The notes beneath the pieces were generated by a model that was given only the letters and a program-made list of their open reading frames with translations, did not search any database and had not been told where the DNA came from. A stretch of DNA of 5,311 nt from UBA7672 sp034439955 (lineage in GTDB: Bacteria; Pseudomonadota; Alphaproteobacteria; Caulobacterales; Hyphomonadaceae), in NCBI GenBank assembly GCA_034439955.1, contig JAWXBJ010000007.1:1-5311 (forward strand), read 5' to 3'. The translations under genes and the position numbers were made by a program. Below are positions 1 through 5,311 of this stretch, one piece after another; position 1 is the stretch's first letter; each line of letters starts with the position of its first letter.

Positions 1-1761
1 CCCTCCCCTTGGCTGCTCCAGAAACAATCTCACTGCGACCTTCTGCCCTTTGATTCTCGTCCGACTCAGAGTCTGAATAATCTCCCGTGCCAACACTTCA
101 GGCACTTCCACCAGTGAAAATCGATCCATGACTTCGACAGCGCCGATGACATTCGAATTGAGCCCGGCCTCATTGGCAATGGCCCCAACGAGATCGCCCG
201 GCCTAATGCCTGCCTCCCTGCCTGCCCCGATATACAGCTTTGCCATTCCAGCTGTTCGTCCGCCCCGACCAGGCGCACTGAACGGCCTGCCCTGTCCCTC
301 TCTCGGCATCATACTGCGTGCCGGGCCGCGAGGATCACCCATGGGACGGCGCCCCATCGATGGCCGTTCCGGTGGCCTATTCGACACCGCTGGAATATCG
401 ATTTCCTTTCGCTCCCCACCCTGCATGCGAAAGACAAGTTTCAGTGCAGCCGCTGCCACGTCCATGGGATCTCCCTCCTCGGCACAGGACGCGGCCACCG
501 CCCTGAATAGGTCCAGGTCGCCGGCTGCAAGCACGTCCTCAATCGCGCCTTTGGTGCGTGCAAGACGCTTTGTGCGTAGATCGGCAACCGTCGGCACCGG
601 AGTCACGACAATTTTCGCTTTCGTGAGCTGCTCGATATTCCACAATAATCGTTGCTCGCGCGGGTCGAGCACGGTGATCGCCGCCCCTTCACGCCCGGCC
701 CGTCCAGTCCGTCCAATCCGATGGACATAGCCTTCGGGCGACGTGGGCAGGTCGTAGTTCACCACATGAGAGACGGACGGAATATCCAACCCCCGCGCCG
801 CCACATCGGTCGCCACAAGGAGTTCGGTCTGTCCGGCCCGAAACGAATTCATCACGTGATCGCGCTGGGGCTGATTCATCCCCCCATGGATCGCTTCGGC
901 TCGATGCCCACGATCTGTCAACATGGCCGTCAGCTCGTCGACTTCGATACGCGTGCGGCAGAACACAAGCGCAGACTTCGGAGCTTCCATGTCCAAAATA
1001 CGAGCCAAGGCCATCACTTTATGTTGTCTGGCGACAATGTAGGCGGTCTGATGCACCCGTGGCGCAGCGCCCGCCTTGAGCGGCTCTTTGGCAATCTTGA
1101 TTTCGACTGGCTCCTTCAGATGGCGCTTGGCAATGGACGCGATGCGGGCCGGCATGGTCGCGGAGAAAAGCGCCGTCTGCCGCTCTTTGGGAGTCTGTTC
1201 GAGAATGGCATCCAGATCCTCGGCAAATCCCATGTCCAGCATCTCATCGGCTTCGTCTAAAACGACCATCTGAACCGTCTTGAGCTGCAAGGTTTTCCGG
1301 CGAATATGGTCCAGCGCCCGCCCCGGCGTCGCCACGATGACATCGACACCGCGTCTGAGTGCCTGGAGCTGTAAACCCATCGCCTGGCCGCCATACACCG
1401 GAAGGACGGAGATTTTTAATTCCTTGCCATAGCGAGTTACGGCTTCGCCGACCTGTATGGCCAACTCTCTGGTCGGCACCAGGATCAGCGCGGAGGGGCA
1501 ACGACGCGCTGAATGGGCAATGCGTTGGAGCAACGGCAGGGTGAACGCCGCCGTCTTACCGGTTCCAGTTGCGGCTTGGCCCAAGAGATCCCGGCCTGCC
1601 AACAACGGAGGGATGGCCTCGCGCTGGATCGGCGTGGGCTCTTCATAGCCCAGGGTGTCGAGAGTGGTCAGCAGGGCCGCTTCCAGGCCAAGCGCCACGA
1701 AACCAGGAGAAAAACCCTTCGCCGGCGTTTCCGCCGGTGGGTGAGTGGTGTTAGGTTTCAT
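1..1761 (-). CDS. deaD: DEAD-box ATP-dependent RNA helicase DeaD/CsdA (3' end cut by window)
   Basis: The gene encodes a cytoplasmic ATP-dependent RNA helicase that unwinds structured RNA. Family members assist ribosome assembly and mRNA turnover, often at low temperature. 587 codons are visible with no stop before the left edge; E. coli DeaD is about 630 residues, so little is probably missing. All core motifs are present: Q-motif with PTPIQ at residues 42-46, Walker A ATGTGKT 64-70, PTRELA 96-101, TPGR 145-148, DEAD 169-172, SAT 200-202, VFCRTR 266-271, ATDVAARGLD 317-326 and HRIGRTGRAGR 347-357. An Arg/Gly/Pro-rich linker spans about 462-505. Residues about 507-580 (from AKLYIG, through VGAIANEAG, to RTRIKGQKV) match the DbpA RNA-binding domain. 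The ATG at 1761 is the only plausible start: no ATG, GTG or TTG lies in frame upstream before the TGA at 1800-1798. The ribosome binding site is weak (AGAAAGG about 15 nt upstream). Helicase identity is near certain. The deaD name, rather than another DbpA-domain helicase, rests on domain order and length. Confidence 0.96.
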   Translation of the reverse strand, partial: MKPNTTHPPAETPAKGFSPGFVALGLEAALLTTLDTLGYEEPTPIQREAIPPLLAGRDLLGQAATGTGKTAAFTLPLLQRIAHSARRCPSALILVPTRELAIQVGEAVTRYGKELKISVLPVYGGQAMGLQLQALRRGVDVIVATPGRALDHIRRKTLQLKTVQMVVLDEADEMLDMGFAEDLDAILEQTPKERQTALFSATMPARIASIAKRHLKEPVEIKIAKEPLKAGAAPRVHQTAYIVARQHKVMALARILDMEAPKSALVFCRTRIEVDELTAMLTDRGHRAEAIHGGMNQPQRDHVMNSFRAGQTELLVATDVAARGLDIPSVSHVVNYDLPTSPEGYVHRIGRTGRAGREGAAITVLDPREQRLLWNIEQLTKAKIVVTPVPTVADLRTKRLARTKGAIEDVLAAGDLDLFRAVAASCAEEGDPMDVAAAALKLVFRMQGGERKEIDIPAVSNRPPERPSMGRRPMGDPRGPARSMMPREGQGRPFSAPGRGGRTAGMAKLYIGAGREAGIRPGDLVGAIANEAGLNSNVIGAVEVMDRFSLVEVPEVLAREIIQTLSRTRIKGQKVAVRLFLEQPRGG

Positions 1762-1793
1762 ACAATATTGCGATGGCCTTTCTGCTCTGTATG

Positions 1794-1812
1794 CCGATCA
1801 ATTGTGTATCGG
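1794..1812. promoter_or_regulatory. Small dyad upstream of deaD, possible operator
   Basis: CCGAT (1794-1798) and ATCGG (1808-1812) form a perfect 5-bp inverted repeat around a 9-nt AT-rich centre. It lies 33 to 51 bp upstream of the deaD start codon, in the 135-bp stretch (1762-1896) between that gene and the 100-bp palindrome. No convincing sigma-70 promoter could be picked in this stretch on the minus strand. The dyad could be an operator, a weak leader hairpin or chance; a 5-bp stem is not enough to decide. Confidence 0.2.
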
Positions 1813-1896
1813 ACCATGACCCTGTTGCTGCTAATAATTCTTCCGCGCTCGCTCCTACGCTTTCTCTTAAGGGGTGACCAACTGCTCTGCGGGTTG

Positions 1897-1996
1897 TGCA
1901 TAGGGTGATTGGGAGATTTCTATTGCGGCCGTCGAACGAGCACAGTTTCATCGTGCGCGTTCCGGGAGCAGGGAAATCTGCCAACCGCCCTATGCA
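1897..1996. repeat. 100-bp near-perfect palindrome (REP/MITE-like element)
   Basis: The outer arms are 1897-1920 and 1973-1996. Each is 24 nt, and they match as inverted repeats at 21 of 24 positions, with ends TGCATAGGG and CCCTATGCA. An inner pair, GAACGAGCAC (1934-1943) and GTGCGCGTTC (1953-1962), pairs at 9 of 10 positions around a 9-nt loop. The segments between also pair partly (TGC and CCG blocks). The whole unit could therefore fold into one long hairpin as RNA or cruciform DNA. It contains no gene and no transposase, and I see no target-site duplication at its edges. It starts 5 nt beyond the stop of the small minus-strand gene and lies upstream of deaD. It could end the small gene's transcript or insulate deaD. 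The type resembles non-autonomous palindromic repeats (REP, MITE) of bacterial genomes; membership in a dispersed family is inferred. Confidence 0.8.
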
Positions 1997-2001
1997 CCAT
2001 C

Positions 2002-2199
2002 TTATTCCTCCGGCAGGGCGATCGGCCCCGCCCACTCCCCTTTGGCCAGCGTCACTTCCTGAAACCCGCCGTCTGGCCATTGAAACTGACCAACCTCATC
2101 GACTTGCACAATAAAGGGATCGGCTTCGTGTACCAGACCTCGGTACCAGTACCAGCCAGCCGCTGTGGGTTTGCCCTTGGTCCATCGATAGTCGGCCAT
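2002..2199 (-). CDS. Small tryptophan-rich hypothetical protein, 65 aa
   Basis: The product is a complete 65-residue protein of no recognised function. It begins MADYRWTKGKP and has an aromatic cluster GWYWYRG at residues 15-21, then QFQWPDGG (38-45) and KGEWAGP (52-58). The five tryptophans and alternating hydrophobic pattern suggest a compact beta-rich fold. There is no signal peptide, no membrane segment and no cysteine. The Pro-x-x-x-Gly-Trp-Tyr-Trp pattern recalls short hypothetical proteins found in bacteria and phages. The ATG at 2199 follows AAGGA at an 8-nt spacing, strong support for a real gene. The TAA stop at 2004-2002 is followed 5 nt later by the 100-bp palindrome, a likely transcript end. 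The gene is divergent from hrpB, with 120 bp between the start codons, and lies upstream of deaD on the same strand, 240 bp away. Existence is fairly sure; function is unknown. Confidence 0.75.
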   Translation of the reverse strand: MADYRWTKGKPTAAGWYWYRGLVHEADPFIVQVDEVGQFQWPDGGFQEVTLAKGEWAGPIALPEE

Positions 2200-2207
2200 C
2201 CGTCCGT

Positions 2208-2212
2208 TCCTT
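2208..2212 (-). promoter_or_regulatory. Shine-Dalgarno site of the 65-aa gene
   Basis: The minus strand reads AAGGA at 2212-2208, followed by 8 nt and then the ATG at 2199. Match and spacing are close to ideal. This site is the main reason to accept the small gene as coding and to choose this start. Confidence 0.7.
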
Positions 2213-2231
2213 TTCCCAACTACTGCAAGTC

Positions 2232-2240
2232 TGTTACAGT
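2232..2240 (+). promoter_or_regulatory. Candidate extended -10 promoter element for hrpB
   Basis: TGT followed by TACAGT fits the extended -10 pattern TGnTATAAT at 4 of 6 hexamer positions, 80 bp upstream of the hrpB start. The hexamer at -35 spacing (TTTCCC, 2212-2217) is poor. It is the best plus-strand candidate I found in the 2200-2319 region, but it is weak and could be chance. Confidence 0.25.
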
Positions 2241-2280
2241 CGCGCAGAGGGAGAAAGTCCTGGACGACTCTCGCGGCACC

Positions 2281-2300
2281 CAGGCTTTTTCAACAGCCTG
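2281..2300. repeat. Perfect 6-bp hairpin, possible repeat remnant before hrpB
   Basis: CAGGCT (2281-2286) and AGCCTG (2295-2300) form a perfect 6-bp stem around the 8-nt loop TTTTCAAC. On the minus strand it reads CAGGCTGTTGAAAAAGCCTG, which matches the terminus of the larger repeat at 4859-5074 at about 15 of 20 positions. It may be a solo repeat end. It finishes 19 nt before the hrpB ATG and next to its presumed ribosome binding site, so it could affect hrpB translation. The hairpin itself is directly visible; the relationship and role are inferred. Confidence 0.5.
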
Positions 2301-2302
2301 TC

Positions 2303-2307
2303 GGAAG
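2303..2307 (+). promoter_or_regulatory. Probable hrpB ribosome binding site
   Basis: GGAAG lies 12 nt upstream of the ATG at 2320, which is longer than the usual spacing. It directly follows the 2281-2300 hairpin. It supports the 2320 start only modestly; protein alignment is the stronger argument. Confidence 0.35.
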
Positions 2308-2319
2308 ACTGACCCTATC

Positions 2320-4836
2320 ATGTCTACACTTCCAATAGAAGATGTGTTACCGGCACTCCGCCTCGCACTCGCGGAGGGTCGAAACGCCTTGCTGACTGCC
2401 CCGCCCGGCGCGGGAAAAACGACGCGGGTGCCGCTGGCATTGCTCGACGCGCCGTGGTTCGGAGGAAAGAAGCTGCTCATGCTGGAACCGCGGCGTCTCG
2501 CCACACAGGCGGCAGCCCGTCGCATGGCCAGCGCGCTCGGCGAATCGGTCGGTGAGACGGTCGGCTATCGTATGAGGCTCGATACGAAGGTCAGCCCCAA
2601 GACCAGAATCGAGGTCATCACGGAAGGTATCCTGAGTCGCCTGCTTCAGCACGATCCTGCGCTCAGCGAGTATGCCCTCGTCCTCTTCGACGAATTCCAC
2701 GAACGAAGCCTGCAAGCCGACACAGGCCTCGCCCTCTGCCTCGAAGCGCAACGAATCTTCCGCCCGGAGCTCCGCCTGCTCGTCATGTCGGCGACCTTGG
2801 ATTGTGAACCTATCGCAGATCTCTTAGGCCACGCACCGGTCATCGCCTGTCAAGGACGGATGTTCCCGGTAGAAATCCGTTATCTCGAACAACCCCTCTC
2901 CGGCCACCTGGATGTCGCAGTCGTACAATCGATTAGGCGCTCGCTTGCGCAGGACCCAGGTAGTCTCTTGGTCTTTCTGCCGGGCATGGCAGAAATTCGC
3001 CGCGTTGAGCGAACGCTCCTTGATTTAAGCTTGGGCTCGCACATCCTCATTGCGCCGCTCCATGGCGACCTGCCGCAAGACGCGCAGGACCGCGCGATCG
3101 CTCCCACTCAACCGGGAATACGAAAGATCGTGCTGGCCACGTCGATTGCCGAGACGAGTGTGACGATCGACGGGATACGGGTTGTCATCGATGCCGGCTT
3201 GCTGCGCGTACCCCGCTTCGATCCGCGATCAGGACTGACGAGACTGGACACGATTCGCGTGACCCAGGACTCCGCCGAGCAACGTCGTGGCCGGGCCGGT
3301 CGCCTTGAACCGGGCGTCTGTGCTCGCCTCTGGACCTCTGCGGAACATCGATCGTTGGCCCCTCGTCGCCCGCCGGAAATCCTCGATGCCGACCTGGCGC
3401 CACTGATGCTTGAATTGGCCCTCTGGGGCACCGCCGACCCGACCGAGTTGTCCTGGCTCACTCCCCCACCACCTGGGGCAGTGTCCCACGCGCGAGAATT
3501 GCTCACCAACCTCGGCGCGCTCAATGCCGAAGGACACATCACCGCGCACGGAAGACAGATGGCGGAACTGCCGCTGCACCCGCGTCTTGCGCACATGCTG
3601 CTTCAGGCTGTGCCATTACAACTCGGCAACCTTGCCTGCACACTCGCCGCCCTGCTCAGTGAACGAGATATTCTTCGAGGCTCCTTCGGTCAGCGGAATG
3701 CCGATCTGCGGCTCCGTGTGGATGTCTTACGCGGACAGCACGACCACGCAGCCGGTGAAACCATCGACCCTGCTACTTGCCGGCGAGTCACGCGCACGGC
3801 CGACCTCTGGCAACGACAATTTCTGCGATCCACTCGTTCGAACCAGCACGAGAACCTCGATGAGGTCGGACGCTTGCTCGCGCTCGCCTATCCTGATCGC
3901 ATCGCCCAACGCCAACGCGGCAATGACGCCCGCTATCTCATGGCCAACGGTCGTGGCGCCCTCTTTGCGAACCCCGATCCACTCGGGACAGAAGACTATT
4001 TGGTCATTGCCAGTCTGGATGGCGGGCAACAATGGGCCCGAATCGATCTCGCTGCGCCAGTGACCCTCCACGATATTGATACGCAGTATGCCGACCGGAT
4101 TCACACAGTCGATGAAGTCCTGTGGGATGACACAACCCAGATGGTTCGGGCCACGAGACAACGCCGATTCGGTTCGCTCATTCTGGCCGAGCAGGGGCTT
4201 TCAAAGCCGGACTCTTCGATGGTTTCGGCGGCGTTATTACAGGGCATTCGCCAGGCGGGACTCGACACACTGGCCTGGACTCTAGAGCTTCGTCAGTGGC
4301 GAGCGCGAGTGGCATTCCTCCGCCGGATCGAAGGACCAGAGTCGCGATGGCCCGATCTGTCCGATGACGCATTACGACAGACGCTCGACGACTGGCTGGG
4401 CCCCTATCTATCGGGACTCACCACGCTCGACCGCGTCACACGGCTCGATCTCACCCAACCATTGCATGCACTCCTCTCGTGGGAACAGTCGCGCCAACTC
4501 GAACGGTGGGCTCCCACCCATCTGACAGTCCCTAGTGGATCGAACGTTCGCGTGGAGTACGAGACGCCAGATCTACCCATCCTGGCGGTGCGGCTGCAAG
4601 AGATGTTCGGCTGCAAAGATACGCCCCGTCTCGTCGATGGAAAGATCCCGATCATGCTGCATCTCTTGTCACCGGCGAAACGACCAGTACAGGTCACAAA
4701 AGACTTAGCCAGCTTCTGGGCCAACACCTATCAAGAAGTCCGCAAAGAACTTCGAGGCCGCTACCCCAAACACTCCTGGCCCGACGATCCCCTCACCGCC
4801 CCGCCGACTACTAGAGCAAAACGGCGGAGCCGCTAG
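2320..4836 (+). CDS. hrpB: ATP-dependent helicase HrpB (DEAH-type), 838 aa, complete
   Basis: The product is a cytoplasmic superfamily 2 DEAH-type helicase, presumed to act on RNA. The physiological role of HrpB is poorly defined in most bacteria. Motifs: Walker A PPGAGKT at residues 28-34, EPRRLA 56-61, TEG 101-103, DEFH 124-127 followed by ERSLQAD, SAT 157-159, LVFLPG 217-222, LATSIAETSVTI 272-283 and QRRGRAGR 321-328. A winged-helix/ratchet region follows (LWTSAEH, then PPEIL and LMLELALWG). The C-terminal HrpB-specific domain ends with SFWANTYQEVRKELRG (798-813), RYPKHSWPDDP (814-824) and a basic tail. Length fits the family, about 810-850 residues. The frame stays open back to 1909, but the N-terminus MSTLPIEDVLPAL aligns with that of E. 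coli HrpB (MSSLPVAAVLPEL) by recall, so the ATG at 2320 is preferred. The gene appears intact, monocistronic, and convergent with the gene at the right edge. Confidence 0.97.
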   Translation: MSTLPIEDVLPALRLALAEGRNALLTAPPGAGKTTRVPLALLDAPWFGGKKLLMLEPRRLATQAAARRMASALGESVGETVGYRMRLDTKVSPKTRIEVITEGILSRLLQHDPALSEYALVLFDEFHERSLQADTGLALCLEAQRIFRPELRLLVMSATLDCEPIADLLGHAPVIACQGRMFPVEIRYLEQPLSGHLDVAVVQSIRRSLAQDPGSLLVFLPGMAEIRRVERTLLDLSLGSHILIAPLHGDLPQDAQDRAIAPTQPGIRKIVLATSIAETSVTIDGIRVVIDAGLLRVPRFDPRSGLTRLDTIRVTQDSAEQRRGRAGRLEPGVCARLWTSAEHRSLAPRRPPEILDADLAPLMLELALWGTADPTELSWLTPPPPGAVSHARELLTNLGALNAEGHITAHGRQMAELPLHPRLAHMLLQAVPLQLGNLACTLAALLSERDILRGSFGQRNADLRLRVDVLRGQHDHAAGETIDPATCRRVTRTADLWQRQFLRSTRSNQHENLDEVGRLLALAYPDRIAQRQRGNDARYLMANGRGALFANPDPLGTEDYLVIASLDGGQQWARIDLAAPVTLHDIDTQYADRIHTVDEVLWDDTTQMVRATRQRRFGSLILAEQGLSKPDSSMVSAALLQGIRQAGLDTLAWTLELRQWRARVAFLRRIEGPESRWPDLSDDALRQTLDDWLGPYLSGLTTLDRVTRLDLTQPLHALLSWEQSRQLERWAPTHLTVPSGSNVRVEYETPDLPILAVRLQEMFGCKDTPRLVDGKIPIMLHLLSPAKRPVQVTKDLASFWANTYQEVRKELRGRYPKHSWPDDPLTAPPTTRAKRRSR

Positions 4837-4858
4837 TCCTCCTTAGAAGCACACTCCC

Positions 4859-5074
4859 GCAGGCTGCTCAAACAGTCTGTCCTTCTCACCCGCCCAACCT
4901 CGGCGCGCCGGGACGCACCTTGTCCCAGGCAAGGCCGCAGCGAGCGAAGGCCCGAGGCGTCGCATTTCTCACCCGCCTATCCCAAGCTGCCAAGACAGCT
5001 CGTTTTCCGCGTGGGGTACGTTGAGGGTCTGAACGATGCGAGAACGAAGTTGGCGGACTGTTTCAGCAGCTTGC
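4859..5074. repeat. Composite inverted repeat, Nitrospira-like intergenic element
   Basis: The outer arms are 4859-4881 and 5052-5074, starting GCAGGCTGCT on the left and ending CAGCAGCTTGC on the right. They match as inverted repeats at 19 of 23 positions; as RNA on the plus strand 22 of 23 pair if G-U wobbles are allowed. Inner blocks, AAGGCCGCAGCGAGCGAAGG (4931-4950) on the left and a block around GGTACGTTGAGGGTCTGAAC (5014-5033) on the right, recall a repeat dispersed in Nitrospira chromosomes. Two further segments, 4883-4924 and 4965-5013, interrupt what I remember as the usual form, so the copy looks composite. The element fills nearly all of the 237-bp gap between convergent hrpB and the ThiS/MoaD-like gene. 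It has no transposase and no classical U-tract terminator. A role as a bidirectional transcript end is plausible. The arms are seen directly; family identity is from memory. Confidence 0.7.
4883..4977 (+). repeat. 12-bp direct repeat pair inside the composite element
   Basis: TTCTCACCCGCC occurs at 4883-4894 and again at 4966-4977, with starts 83 bp apart. Each copy sits at the beginning of a segment that seems extra to the surrounding inverted repeat. Such a pair could mark an insertion, a tandem duplication or a second repeat type nested in the first. Between them, GGGAC (4910-4914) and GTCCC (4922-4926) can form a short 5-bp stem. Confidence 0.6.
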
Positions 5075-5311
5075 TAAGTGGGAATGTCTCTCGTCCCGTC
5101 ATACGACGTTCTCGATTGGTGGGAGAGCTTCATGATATCGCCGTCCTTGATCACCGTATCTTCCCCGCTGACTTTTTTGTTTACGGCAATCATCAATTCT
5201 CGGTTCAAGAGAAACTGTAGCAACGGACCCATGCGATCCTGGTTCGCCTCGATGAGTTTTCTCACCGTGGTCGGCTCGGAAGCCTCACATTTGAACTCTG
5301 TTTCTCCGACC
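5074..5311 (-). CDS. ThiS/MoaD-like beta-grasp protein (5' end cut by window)
   Basis: 78 C-terminal residues are visible on the minus strand; the frame is open to the right edge and the start lies outside. The visible part opens VGETEFKCEASEPTTV, followed by RKLIEANQDRMGPLLQFLLN, AVNKKVSGEDTV and KDGDIMKLSHQ. The order helix, AVN strand, then DGD turn and final strand is that of the ThiS/MoaD sulfur-carrier fold. Classical carriers end in Gly-Gly, which is thiocarboxylated to donate sulfur to thiamine or molybdopterin. This protein instead runs on to YDGTRDIPT and stops at TAG (5076-5074), so it lacks the carrier terminus. It may be a non-carrier relative or have an altered end. Its stop lies at the terminus of the composite repeat. 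A GTG at 5265 is internal and should not be taken as the start. Gene reality is likely; the fold assignment is moderate and the exact function unknown. Confidence 0.7.
   Translation of the reverse strand, partial: VGETEFKCEASEPTTVRKLIEANQDRMGPLLQFLLNRELMIAVNKKVSGEDTVIKDGDIMKLSHQSRTSYDGTRDIPT

Noticed and set aside
128..1260. Two plus-strand open frames of about 200 codons (128-730 and 652-1260)
   Set aside because: They lie antisense to deaD, whose minus-strand frame shows every DEAD-box motif. The plus-strand translations are Pro/Ser/Arg-rich with no recognisable domain.
1751..2080. Minus-strand open frame of 109 codons overlapping the deaD start and the 65-aa gene
   Set aside because: It crosses the 100-bp palindrome, overlaps the better supported small gene and the first codons of deaD, and shows no recognisable domain.
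3108..3596. Minus-strand open frame of 162 codons
   Set aside because: It is antisense to the helicase core of hrpB; its Ser/Arg/Gly-rich product is typical of a shadow frame in GC-rich coding DNA.
4985..5006. Rho-independent terminator (AGCTG, loop, CAGCT, then CGTTTT)
   Set aside because: The stem is only 5 bp and the T-run is 4 long, too weak to call. The outer arms of the repeat are a better candidate for transcript ends.
4837..5073. CRISPR array or tRNA in the repeat-rich gap
   Set aside because: The repeats are inverted arms and one 12-bp direct pair, not regularly spaced units. No cloverleaf or T-loop motif was seen.
5011..5220. Plus-strand open frame of 69 codons
   Set aside because: It begins inside the composite repeat and continues antisense to the ThiS/MoaD-like gene; no domain is visible.
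1..5311. A new multi-gene defence or mobile system
   Set aside because: The genes are two standard helicases, one small unknown and one partial beta-grasp protein in mixed orientations. No nuclease, transposase, integrase, toxin-antitoxin pair or reverse transcriptase is visible.

Overview
The window looks like ordinary chromosome of a moderately GC-rich Gram-negative-type bacterium. It carries two complete or near-complete RNA helicase genes, one small uncharacterised gene, one partial ThiS/MoaD-like gene and several palindromic intergenic repeats. The repeat at 4859-5074 has terminal arms and inner segments that, from memory, resemble a repeat family dispersed in Nitrospira genomes. Together with the style of the proteins this makes Nitrospira or a relative my best guess. 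This is recognition from memory, not a database result.

Layout. Positions 1-1761 (minus strand) hold deaD, a DEAD-box ATP-dependent RNA helicase with a C-terminal DbpA-type RNA-binding domain; its 3' end runs off the left edge. Its upstream region holds a small dyad (1794-1812) and a 100-bp near-perfect palindrome (1897-1996). Positions 2002-2199 (minus) hold a 65-residue tryptophan-rich protein of unknown function, with a good ribosome binding site. A short divergent intergenic region (2200-2319) follows, with a weak candidate promoter and a perfect 6-bp hairpin. Positions 2320-4836 (plus) hold hrpB, a complete DEAH-type helicase of 838 residues. Positions 4837-5073 are a convergent intergenic region filled almost entirely by a composite inverted repeat. 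The right edge (5074-5311, minus) holds the C-terminal 78 residues of a ThiS/MoaD-like beta-grasp protein whose stop codon overlaps the repeat terminus.

How the parts relate. DeaD and HrpB are both RNA-remodelling helicases but belong to different families. They are transcribed away from each other, with the small gene and the 100-bp palindrome between them on the deaD strand. Nothing seen argues for a joint operon or a new multi-gene system. The palindromes lie at gene ends, where they could act as transcription terminators or mRNA-end structures. The points most worth a second look are the palindromic elements, the gene end formed at a repeat boundary, and the small tryptophan-rich protein.
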